From Noviluteimonas caseinilytica (lineage in GTDB: Bacteria > Pseudomonadota > Gammaproteobacteria > Xanthomonadales > Xanthomonadaceae): a DNA stretch of 64,000 nt. The DNA lies in contig NZ_AP024545.1 in NCBI RefSeq assembly GCF_018406605.1, forward strand, positions 1,178,001 through 1,242,000, given 5' to 3'. Shown here in pieces: positions 49,515-57,514 of this stretch (positions are counted from its first letter, which is position 1; every line of letters starts with the position of its first letter). The position numbers were made by a program, and so were the translations under genes. The notes under the pieces are model-generated. The model saw only the letters and a list, made by a program, of their open reading frames with translations, made no database searches and was not told the DNA's origin.

Positions 49515-52337
49515 ATGGACCCCGAGCGCTGGCAACGATTGTCCCCGCTGCTCGATGCACTCTTCGAGCTCGACGAGGAAGAACGCGAACGCAGCCTCCA
49601 GCTGATGCGCGAGGAGGATCCGCAGACCGCGAACGACCTCGAGGAACTGCTGAAGCTCGACTCGGATCGCGAAGACTTCCTCTCCGAACCGCTCGTCGCG
49701 CCACTCCCCGGCCCGCGCCCCGGCATCGAGATCGGCCCGTATCGCCTCGAACGCATGCTCGGCGAAGGCGGCATGGGCCAGGTGTGGCTGGCCGCGCGCA
49801 ATGACGGCCTGTACCAGCGCCGCGTCGCGCTGAAACTGCTGCGCCCCGGGCTGGTCGATCCGAACCTGCGCCTGCGCTTCACGCGCGAACGCCAGATCCT
49901 CGCGCGCCTGGCGCATCCGCACATCGCGCGCTTGCTCGATGCAGGTGTCAGCGCGGACCACCAGCCCTACCTCGCGCTCGAGTACATCGAAGGCGAGCCG
50001 ATCACCGATTACTGCCGCGCGCACAAGCTGTCGATCGAATCGCGGCTGGACCTGTTCCGCCAGGTCGGCGACGCGGTGAGCCACGCGCACGCCAACCTCA
50101 TCGTCCATCGCGACCTCAAGCCGTCGAACATCCTGGTCACGCCGGCCGGCGACGTGCGCCTGCTCGACTTCGGGATCGCAAAACTGATCGACGCCGACGT
50201 CGCGGCGCCCGAACAGACGCGCACCGGCGTGCGCGCGTTCACGCTGCACTACGCAGCGCCCGAACAGGTGCGCGGCGAACCCGTGTCGACGATGACCGAC
50301 GTGTATTCGCTCGGCGTCGTGCTGTACGAATTGCTCGCCGACGCCAAGCCCTATCGCCTCAAGCGCCAGACCGATGCGGAGTGGGAGGAAGCGATCCTGC
50401 TCGGCGATCCCACACGTCCGTCGCAGGCGCTGCAACGCCAGGCCGATGCGGGCGAGGGCGACGTCGCGATGCTGCGCCGCCGTGCGCGCAACGTGTCCGG
50501 CGACCTCGACAACATCGTGCTCAAGGCGCTGGCGAAGAAGCCCGAGCAGCGCTATCCGTCGGTCGAAGCGATGGCGCTCGACCTCGAACGCTACCTCGCC
50601 GGCAAGCCGGTGCTCGCGCGCCCGCAGAGCGTCGGGTATCGGCTCCACAAGTACATCTTCCGGCATCGCTGGGCGCTGGCCACCGGCTTCGCCGTGGCGA
50701 GCGTGCTCGCGGCCGCATTGGCGATCGTGGCGTGGCAGGCGCAACAGGCCGTGCAGGAAACCGCGCGCGCGCAGGCGCTGCAGGATTTCGTCATCGGCTT
50801 GTTCGAAGGCGCGGGCGCCGCGCCGCGCGACGATGCGATCGACATGCGCTCGCTGCTCGACAACGGCATCGTGCGCGCCAACCGCGAACTGTCGCGGCAA
50901 CCGCTCGCGCGCGCCGAAGTGTTCGGCATCATCGCGCGCCTGCGCCTGGGCCTGGGCGATTACCACGAAGCGCTTGCGCTGCTGGATCGCCAGAACGCGA
51001 TCCTCGCCTCCATCGGCAACAGCGCACCGGCGAGCCTGCAACTGGAATCGGCCACGCAGATCGGCCTGGCGCATCGCTCGCTCGACGACCCGCGCAGCTG
51101 CGTCAACATCATGCGGCCGTGGCTGGAACGCGCGCGCCGCGAGGCCTCGCAATTGCCGGCGCAGGTCGCGGAGTTCTACTCGCAGCTCGCACGCTGCCGC
51201 AGCGCGATGGGCGAATACAACTCCGCGCGCCAGTTGCTCGAGTACTCGCTGTCGCTGCGGCGCGACGTGCTCGACGACGAAGCGGGCATCGTGGAGAACC
51301 GCCTCGACCTCGCCAACGTGGACGCCGACGCCGGCAAGACCAACGACGCCCTGCGCGGCATGCACGAAGCGCTGCAGCAACTGCAGCAGCGCGTCGGCGA
51401 ACGCCATCCGCTGGCGGTGCAGATCCAGCGCCGCATCGGCATGCTGCAGCGCGAACTGGGCCACCCGGACGAAGCGGCGAAAGCCTTCGATGCCGCGTTG
51501 GTGTTGTCGGGCGAACTGCTCGGCGACCGCCATCCCACCACGCTCGCGCTGCACCGCCAGCGCGCCGCGGTATACATGGAACAGGGCTGGCTGGACGTCG
51601 CCGAACGCGACCTGCGCGACACCACGCCGCTGCTGATCGAACGCCTCGGCGAAGAACACACCGACGTCGGCAGCAGCTTCTACACGCTCGGCATGCTGTC
51701 CTGGGAGCAGGGCAAGATGACCGAAGCCGAACGCGACCTCGCGCATGCGGTGCACATCTGGCGCGCGACGTCGGCGCGCACGCGCCTGGTGCGCGGCATC
51801 GCCGACCATGCGGCCGTGCTGCAGGCGATGGACCGCCACGACGATGCGATGCGCGAGGTGGGCGAAGCGAAGCTCATCGCGATCGCCCAGCTCGGCAAGG
51901 GCCATCCGCTGGTCGGCGAAGTGGAGCACGCGCGCGGACTGATCCTCGCCGATTCGGGCGACACGACGGGCGCGATCGCGTCGCTGACCGAAGCGGTGCG
52001 CCTGCTGCGCGCGGGCTACGGCCCGTCGCACCCGCGCACGCTGGCCGCGCAGTTGTCGCTGGCGCGCGAGCGCGCGCGTTCCGGCCGCCCCGATGCGCTC
52101 GCCACCATGCAGCGGATCGCGTCCGACAAGGCAGGCGGCAACGAACCCCGCAACCTGCGCTGGCGTGCGCGTGCGTACCTGGCCGAAGCGCAATGCCGCG
52201 CCGGCGAGGCCCTCGCATCGCGCGACGCGCTGGACGTGCTGTCGAACGAAGTGCGCGTGGGCCTGCCGCAGGGCGGGCGCCTGCCGCGCGAGGTGGATGC
52301 CATCCGCGCCGCGTGCACCGGGCTTGCGGTGCACTGA
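49515..52337 (+). CDS. serine/threonine protein kinase with TPR-rich extracytoplasmic region
   Basis: A 940-residue protein. The kinase domain is about 75-340: GEGGMG 83-88, VALK with Lys107, HRDLKPSN 198-205, DFG 218-220 and the AAPEQVRG activation-segment end near 248. One membrane helix follows at about 386-408. The rest (about 410-930) is helical with repeated tetratricopeptide-like units, for example DYHEALALLDRQNAIL and HPDEAAKAFDAALVL. The layout suggests an outside sensor region coupled to a cytosolic kinase. The ECF factor just upstream is the likely target. Confidence 0.9.
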   Translation: MDPERWQRLSPLLDALFELDEEERERSLQLMREEDPQTANDLEELLKLDSDREDFLSEPLVAPLPGPRPGIEIGPYRLERMLGEGGMGQVWLAARNDGLYQRRVALKLLRPGLVDPNLRLRFTRERQILARLAHPHIARLLDAGVSADHQPYLALEYIEGEPITDYCRAHKLSIESRLDLFRQVGDAVSHAHANLIVHRDLKPSNILVTPAGDVRLLDFGIAKLIDADVAAPEQTRTGVRAFTLHYAAPEQVRGEPVSTMTDVYSLGVVLYELLADAKPYRLKRQTDAEWEEAILLGDPTRPSQALQRQADAGEGDVAMLRRRARNVSGDLDNIVLKALAKKPEQRYPSVEAMALDLERYLAGKPVLARPQSVGYRLHKYIFRHRWALATGFAVASVLAAALAIVAWQAQQAVQETARAQALQDFVIGLFEGAGAAPRDDAIDMRSLLDNGIVRANRELSRQPLARAEVFGIIARLRLGLGDYHEALALLDRQNAILASIGNSAPASLQLESATQIGLAHRSLDDPRSCVNIMRPWLERARREASQLPAQVAEFYSQLARCRSAMGEYNSARQLLEYSLSLRRDVLDDEAGIVENRLDLANVDADAGKTNDALRGMHEALQQLQQRVGERHPLAVQIQRRIGMLQRELGHPDEAAKAFDAALVLSGELLGDRHPTTLALHRQRAAVYMEQGWLDVAERDLRDTTPLLIERLGEEHTDVGSSFYTLGMLSWEQGKMTEAERDLAHAVHIWRATSARTRLVRGIADHAAVLQAMDRHDDAMREVGEAKLIAIAQLGKGHPLVGEVEHARGLILADSGDTTGAIASLTEAVRLLRAGYGPSHPRTLAAQLSLARERARSGRPDALATMQRIASDKAGGNEPRNLRWRARAYLAEAQCRAGEALASRDALDVLSNEVRVGLPQGGRLPREVDAIRAACTGLAVH

Positions 52338-52346
52338 GCGCGGCGA

Positions 52347-52970
52347 TCAATCCAGCAGCGAGGGCTGCATCGGTTCGATCGTGCCTTCGCCGCGCATGAT
52401 CTTCTTGAACTCCGCGCGCGACACCGACACGTAGCGATCGTTGCCGCCGATCTCCACCTGCGGGCCGGCCTGCATCGCATGCCCGCCTGCGTCCACGCGC
52501 ACGGTCATCGTGGCCTTCTTGCCGGTGTGGCAGATCGTCTTGATCTCGCTCAGCTCGTCGGCCCAGGCCAGCAGGTACTGGCTGCCCTCGAACAGTTCGC
52601 CGCGGAAATCCGTGCGCAGCCCGTAGCACAGGACGGGGATGCGCAGCTTGTCGACCACTTCGCTCAGTTGCCAGACCTGCGGCTTGCGCAGGAACTGCGC
52701 CTCGTCCACCAGCACGCAATCGAGCTTGCCGTGCGCGGCGATGTCCGCGAGCACGCGTTCCTCGAGGTCGTCGTTGCCCTCGAAGGCGATGCCCTGGGCC
52801 TGCAGGCCGATGCGCGAGGCGACGATGCCGGCCGCGCCGGCGCGGTTGTCGAACGCCGGGGTGAAGATCAGCACGCGCATCCCGCGCTCGCTGTAGTTGT
52901 GCGCCGATTGCAGCAACGTGGTGGTCTTCCCCGCATTCATGGCGGAGTAGTAGAAATAGAGCTTGGCCAT
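52347..52970 (-). CDS. tdk: thymidine kinase
   Basis: A 207-residue type II thymidine kinase. Walker A is SAMNAGKTTTL (about 9-19), DEAQFL near 89-94 is Walker B, and the lid region carries ICHTGKKATM near 153-162. The usual zinc-binding Cys set is partly missing, as in several proteobacterial enzymes. It converges with the kinase gene (9 bp) and is divergent from rep. Confidence 0.93.
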   Translation of the reverse strand: MAKLYFYYSAMNAGKTTTLLQSAHNYSERGMRVLIFTPAFDNRAGAAGIVASRIGLQAQGIAFEGNDDLEERVLADIAAHGKLDCVLVDEAQFLRKPQVWQLSEVVDKLRIPVLCYGLRTDFRGELFEGSQYLLAWADELSEIKTICHTGKKATMTVRVDAGGHAMQAGPQVEIGGNDRYVSVSRAEFKKIMRGEGTIEPMQPSLLD

Positions 52971-53061
52971 GGACGCGATTATGGCCGCGCAATGCGCCGG
53001 CCGTAAATTTGAATGCAGTCGATTAGAATCCGTCCTCGTTTCGCCCCACCCGGACCCTCCC

Positions 53062-55041
53062 TTGCACGGCCTCAATCCTCCGCAACGCCAGGCCGTGCTG
53101 CACGTCGAGGGACCCTTGCTGGTGCTGGCCGGCGCGGGCAGCGGCAAGACGCGTGTCATCGTGGAGAAGATCGCGCACCTGGTCGCCTCCGGGCGCATGC
53201 CGGCGCGGCGCATCGCGGCGATCACCTTCACCAACAAGTCGGCGCGCGAAATGCGCGAGCGCGTCGCCAAGCGCATCAAGGGCGACGCGGCCGAAGGCCT
53301 CACGATCTGCACCTTCCACGCGCTCGGCCTGCGCCTGCTGCAGATCGAGCACGCCAAGCTCGGGCTGCGCCGCGGGTTTTCGATCTTCGATTCGGACGAC
53401 AGCAACGCGCAGATCAAGGACCTGCTGCCCCCGGGCAGCAAGCCGGACGTCGTGGACGCGGCGCGCAACCTCATCTCCCGCGCGAAGAACCTGGGCCTGT
53501 CGCCCGAGCAGGCCGCCGAGGCCGCGCAGTCCGTGCGGGAACGCGAGGCGGCCGCGCTGTACGCGCGCTACCAGGCGCGGCTGACCGCCTTCAACGCGGT
53601 GGACTTCGACGACCTGATCCGCCTGCCCGTGCAGTTGCTGGAGTCGGACGAAGAGTGCGTGATGGCCTGGCGCGAACGCATCGGCTACCTGCTGGTCGAC
53701 GAGTGCCAGGACACCAACGACGCGCAGTACCGCTTGCTGAAGGCGATCGCGGGCCCGCGCGGCGACTTCACCTGCGTGGGCGACGACGACCAGTCGATCT
53801 ATGCCTGGCGCGGTGCGAATCCGGACAATCTGCTTTCGCTCGGCACGGACTACCCCGCGCTGAAGATCGTCAAGCTCGAACAGAACTACCGCTGCAGCAA
53901 CCGCGTGCTGCGCGCGGCCAACGCGCTGATCGCCAACAATCCGCACGAACATCCCAAGACGCTGTGGAGCGACCAGGCCGACGGCGAACGCATCCGCGTG
54001 TGGGAGTGCAAGGATTCGGCGCACGAAGCGGAGAAGGTCGCCGACCAGATCCACTTCCTCAACCAGTCGCGCGGCGCGCCATGGAGCGATTTCTGCGTGC
54101 TGTTCCGCGGCAACCACCAGTCGCGCGCGCTCGAGAAGGCGATGCAGTTGCTGCGCGTGCCGTACCACCTCACGGGCGGCACGGCGTTCCTCGACCGCGG
54201 CGAAGTGAAGGATGCGATGGCGTGGCTGCGCTGCATCGCCAACCCGGAAGACGACGCGGCCTTCCTGCGTTCGGTGCAATCGCCCAAGCGCGAAGTGGGC
54301 GCGACCACGCTCGCCAAGCTGGCCGAACTCGCGCAGCACGCGCACCTGCCGTTGTCGCGCGCTGCGGAATCGGTGGGGTTGTTGAAGCAGCTGCAACCGC
54401 GCGCGGCCAATTCGCTGCAAGCATTTGCCGACCTGCTGCGCGGCTTGCGCCAGGACGCGGCGCGTTTGCCGCCCGCCGAACTCGTGCGCAAGCTCAACGA
54501 ACGCTCCGGCCTGCTCGCGATGGTGCGCGCGCAGTGCAAGGACGAGGCGACGTTCCAGCGCCGTCGGCAGAACCTGGACGAACTCGCGGACTGGTTCGAC
54601 GGCCCGAAGACGTCCGGCCCGGGCGAACTCGCGGCCGCGCTCGCACTGCTGTCGCACGCCGACAAGGGCGACGCCGGCAACCAGGTGCGCCTGATGTCGC
54701 TGCATGCGGCGAAGGGCCTGGAGTTCCGTTACGTCTTCATCGTCGGCGTGGAAGACGGCAACCTGCCGCACGAAGCGTCGATCGAGGAAGGGCGCCTGGA
54801 TGAAGAGCGCCGCCTGATGTACGTCGGCATCACGCGTGCGAAGGAACAGCTGTGGCTCTCGCATTCGCGCGAGGCGCAGCGCTGGGGCGAACGGCAGCGC
54901 CTGCTGCCGAGCCGCTTCATCGACGAACTGCCCGCCGCCGAAGTGCAGCGCGACGGTGCGGATCCGGAAGCCGACGCGGTGCAGAAGAAGGAGCGCGCGA
55001 GCGCGGGCTTCGCCGCCATCCGCGCGATGCTCGACGCATGA
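53062..55041 (+). CDS. rep: ATP-dependent DNA helicase Rep
   Basis: A 659-residue UvrD/Rep-family SF1A helicase. I use the TTG at 53062, which gives the typical N-terminus (HGLNPPQRQAV); the frame is open to 52963 but those codons are not family-like. Motif I is AGAGSGKT (about 23-30), motif II VDECQDT near 213-219, motif III DDDQSIYAWRGA near 239-250 and motif VI YVGITRAKEQL near 588-598. It helps replication forks pass bound proteins. TAGAAT at 53024-53029 may be its -10. It overlaps the GNAT gene. Confidence 0.93.
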   Translation: MHGLNPPQRQAVLHVEGPLLVLAGAGSGKTRVIVEKIAHLVASGRMPARRIAAITFTNKSAREMRERVAKRIKGDAAEGLTICTFHALGLRLLQIEHAKLGLRRGFSIFDSDDSNAQIKDLLPPGSKPDVVDAARNLISRAKNLGLSPEQAAEAAQSVREREAAALYARYQARLTAFNAVDFDDLIRLPVQLLESDEECVMAWRERIGYLLVDECQDTNDAQYRLLKAIAGPRGDFTCVGDDDQSIYAWRGANPDNLLSLGTDYPALKIVKLEQNYRCSNRVLRAANALIANNPHEHPKTLWSDQADGERIRVWECKDSAHEAEKVADQIHFLNQSRGAPWSDFCVLFRGNHQSRALEKAMQLLRVPYHLTGGTAFLDRGEVKDAMAWLRCIANPEDDAAFLRSVQSPKREVGATTLAKLAELAQHAHLPLSRAAESVGLLKQLQPRAANSLQAFADLLRGLRQDAARLPPAELVRKLNERSGLLAMVRAQCKDEATFQRRRQNLDELADWFDGPKTSGPGELAAALALLSHADKGDAGNQVRLMSLHAAKGLEFRYVFIVGVEDGNLPHEASIEEGRLDEERRLMYVGITRAKEQLWLSHSREAQRWGERQRLLPSRFIDELPAAEVQRDGADPEADAVQKKERASAGFAAIRAMLDA

Positions 55042-55526
55042 GCGCGCGCGCGCGCGATGCGGTGGAAGCCGATGCGGCTGCCATCGTTGCGTTGAACCTC
55101 GAATCGGAAGCGGTACTGAGCCCGATGGGCGCGGCACGCTTCGAAAGGTTGCGCGCCCACGCGGCGTACCTGCGCGTGATCGAGGACGCCGGCGCCGTCG
55201 TCGCCTTCCTCATGGCCTTCCGCGAACGCGCGGACTACGACAGCGTCAACTATCGCTGGTTCGATGCGCACTATGACGCCTTCCTCTACGTGGATCGCGT
55301 CGTCGTCTCGAGCGCCTGCCAGGGCCGCGGCTTCGGCGCGTTGCTGTACGCGGACCTGTTCGCGTTCGCGCGCGACGCCGGCGTGCCGCGCGTGACGTGC
55401 GAGTTCGATGTGGAGCCGCCCAATGAAGCCTCGCGGCGATTCCACGCGCGCCACGGGTTCGTCGAAGTCGGCACCCAGGCGCTGCCGGGCGGCAAGCGCG
55501 TGTCGCTGCAGTGCGCAACCGCCTGA
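55038..55526 (+). CDS. GNAT family N-acetyltransferase
   Basis: A 162-residue acetyltransferase. LYVDRVVVSSACQGRGFGALLYADLF (split into the beta4 strand and the acetyl-CoA loop Q-G-R-G-F-G) lies near 85-110, and the C-terminal half ends in NEASRRFHARHGFVEVG near 130-146. The substrate cannot be told. Its ATG overlaps the rep stop (ATGA), so the two are co-translated, but a shared function is not evident. Confidence 0.88.
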   Translation: MSARARDAVEADAAAIVALNLESEAVLSPMGAARFERLRAHAAYLRVIEDAGAVVAFLMAFRERADYDSVNYRWFDAHYDAFLYVDRVVVSSACQGRGFGALLYADLFAFARDAGVPRVTCEFDVEPPNEASRRFHARHGFVEVGTQALPGGKRVSLQCATA

Positions 55527-55591
55527 GCGACACGCAATCGTCGTTTTTGCTCGGCTACACTCGCCGGCCTTCGCCCCGACCGGACCCGCCG

Positions 55592-56488
55592 ATGCGTCCC
55601 TGCCTCCTCGCCGTCGCGCTCAGCGCCACGCTCGCCGCCTGCGCCACCACCGCGCCGGTCGCGCCGCCTGCCAATCCCGATGCACCCGTCGCCTCGCCCG
55701 CGCCCGCCGGCCCCGCGGCCGATGATTCGCTCAACGCGACCGCGTGGTTCCAGACCGCCGCCGAACGCGACCTCGTCTACACCGAGGTGTATCGCGCCGC
55801 CGGCCGCCAGCTGCGCACCGCGCTCGCCGACAAGGCATGGGACGCGTTGCCGAAGGAAGACCGCAACACGCCGGTGAAGGGCCTGAAGCCCGCGATCATC
55901 GTGGACGTCGACGAGACCGTGCTCGACAACGCGCCGAACAACGTGCGCCAGATCCGCGAAGGCCGCGGCTTCGACGAAGCCAAGTGGGGCGAGTGGGTGG
56001 CGCAGCGCGCGGCGAAGCCGTTGCCGGGCGCGGTGGAATTCCTGCAGTCGGCGGCGAAGCAGGGCGTCACCGTCTTCTACATCACCAATCGCGATGCGAG
56101 CCTCACCGAAGCGACGATCGCAAACCTGCGCAGCGCGGGCTTCCCGGTCGCCAGCGACGACCAGGTCCTCGGCCTCGGCACCGTCGTCGATGGTTGCGAA
56201 CAGGAAGGGTCGGAGAAGTCGTGCCGCCGCCAGCTGGTCGGACGCACGCATCGCGTGGTGATGCAGTTCGGCGACCAGGTCGGCGACTTCGTGCAGATCC
56301 TCGGCAACACGGTCGAGGGACGGAAGGCGGCGATCGCCCCCTACGCCGACTGGATCGGCGAGCGCTGGTGGGTGCTGCCCAACCCGATGTACGGGTCCTG
56401 GGAACCGGCGCTGTTCGACAACAACTGGCGCCAGCCCGAGGAAGCACGCCGCGCCGCGAAGGAAGCCGCGCTCGACGACGCTCGTTGA
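55592..56488 (+). CDS. HAD-family acid phosphatase, lipoprotein e(P4)-like
   Basis: A 298-residue exported lipoprotein. Starting at 55592 gives a signal peptide with lipobox LAAC (Cys about residue 17). A Pro/Ala linker follows, then a class C acid phosphatase domain with DVDETVLDN near 107-115, FYITNRDA near 165-172 and a late Asp-rich motif (QFGDQVGDF near 230). It hydrolyses phosphomonoesters in the outer membrane or periplasm, as in nucleotide salvage. TACACT at about 55556-55561 may be its -10. Confidence 0.87.
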   Translation: MRPCLLAVALSATLAACATTAPVAPPANPDAPVASPAPAGPAADDSLNATAWFQTAAERDLVYTEVYRAAGRQLRTALADKAWDALPKEDRNTPVKGLKPAIIVDVDETVLDNAPNNVRQIREGRGFDEAKWGEWVAQRAAKPLPGAVEFLQSAAKQGVTVFYITNRDASLTEATIANLRSAGFPVASDDQVLGLGTVVDGCEQEGSEKSCRRQLVGRTHRVVMQFGDQVGDFVQILGNTVEGRKAAIAPYADWIGERWWVLPNPMYGSWEPALFDNNWRQPEEARRAAKEAALDDAR

Positions 56489-56545
56489 ATCAAGGCGTTG
56501 CGGGCGGTTTCCAGCCCGGGCCGCGGCTCGGGCATGATCCGCCCC

Positions 56546-57469
56546 ATGCCGCGCACGCCGCCCGCCGTCTTCCGGAACGTCCGCCTCGCCGGGCTCGCGC
56601 TCGCCTTCGTGCTGCTGGCCGCGTGCGATCGCGCCCCGCCGCCCACCCCCGGCGGCGAACGTCCCACGCAGGCGGTGTTGCTGCTCGCGCAACGCCTGCG
56701 GGCGAATGACGCGGCGGGTTACGCCACCGTCGCGGTCCCGCCCGCACTGCATGCGCGACTGGAAACGGCCTGGCGCACCGGGCGCAGTCGCTGGCCGCTG
56801 GACGAACTGCCGCTCGACGATCGCCTGCCCGCGATGCTCGCCGCGCTGTCACGTCCGAACGCGGCGGTGGAATTGCAGCAGGTGTTCGAAAAGCAGTTCG
56901 CGAACAATGCCGAGGAACTGCATTCGGCCGCCACGTCCCTCGGCCTGTTCGGCGTGCAGTACATCCGCAAGGAAGGCGACTACAGCGTCGCCGAACGCGA
57001 TCACTATTCGCAGGCCGTGCAGGGCGTGGCGCGCTGGGCAGCGAACGCACCGCTCGCCGACCGCAAGCGCGCACGCGGCGCGATCGCGTTGCTGACGACG
57101 GCCGCGCGCCGCACGGGCATCGACAACGACGAAGACTTCGCCGGCTTCGGCATGCAGGAATCGCTGGAGCGCCTCGGTCCGTTCCTCGCGACCGCCAAGC
57201 AGGTGTTCGCCACCTACGGCCTCGACCTCGATGCCACGCTCGCGACGCTCGATGCCCGCCTGGTGTCGCAGACCGGCGACACCGCCACCGTCCGCGTGCG
57301 CTACCAGCTCGGCCAGCAACCGGTCGACACGGTGCTGACGCTGCAACGGATCGAAGGGCGCTGGTACCTCGAGGATTACCTGCGCAACGCCGAAGCCTCG
57401 CTCGAAGGCCCCGACCGCCCGGCCGCGCGCGCGATGCCGGCGTCCGACCGGCGCACCCGGGCCCGCTGA
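56546..57469 (+). CDS. predicted lipoprotein of unknown function
   Basis: A 307-residue protein from 56546 (ATG at 56534 is also possible). The signal peptide ends in LLAAC (Cys about residue 27). The mature part is mainly helical; residues about 230-290 resemble a small beta domain (VRVRYQLGQQPVDTVLTLQRIEGRWYLEDYL, in two parts). I do not recognise a family. It lies 57 bp after the acid phosphatase gene on the same strand and before plsB. Confidence 0.72.
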   Translation: MPRTPPAVFRNVRLAGLALAFVLLAACDRAPPPTPGGERPTQAVLLLAQRLRANDAAGYATVAVPPALHARLETAWRTGRSRWPLDELPLDDRLPAMLAALSRPNAAVELQQVFEKQFANNAEELHSAATSLGLFGVQYIRKEGDYSVAERDHYSQAVQGVARWAANAPLADRKRARGAIALLTTAARRTGIDNDEDFAGFGMQESLERLGPFLATAKQVFATYGLDLDATLATLDARLVSQTGDTATVRVRYQLGQQPVDTVLTLQRIEGRWYLEDYLRNAEASLEGPDRPAARAMPASDRRTRAR

Positions 57470-57501
57470 GCGGGTGACGCCCCCCGGCGGGGCACCTTCG
57501 C

Positions 57502-57507
57502 CATAAT
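57502..57507 (+). promoter_or_regulatory. candidate -10 of plsB, overlapping the first in-frame ATG
   Basis: CATAAT overlaps the ATG at 57506 and lies 7 nt before the ATG at 57515. If this is the -10, the message starts at or very near 57515 and is leaderless. This argues for 57515 as the real start. Confidence 0.4.
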
Positions 57508-57514
57508 GGCGGCG

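Noticed and set aside
49488..52334. A 948-codon antisense frame opposite the kinase gene
   Set aside because: Very long, but it follows from the GC bias of the kinase gene. No start signal or family resemblance; the kinase motifs are on the plus strand.
53023..55137. A 704-codon antisense frame across rep and the GNAT gene
   Set aside because: Crosses two real genes on the other strand and has no recognisable features.
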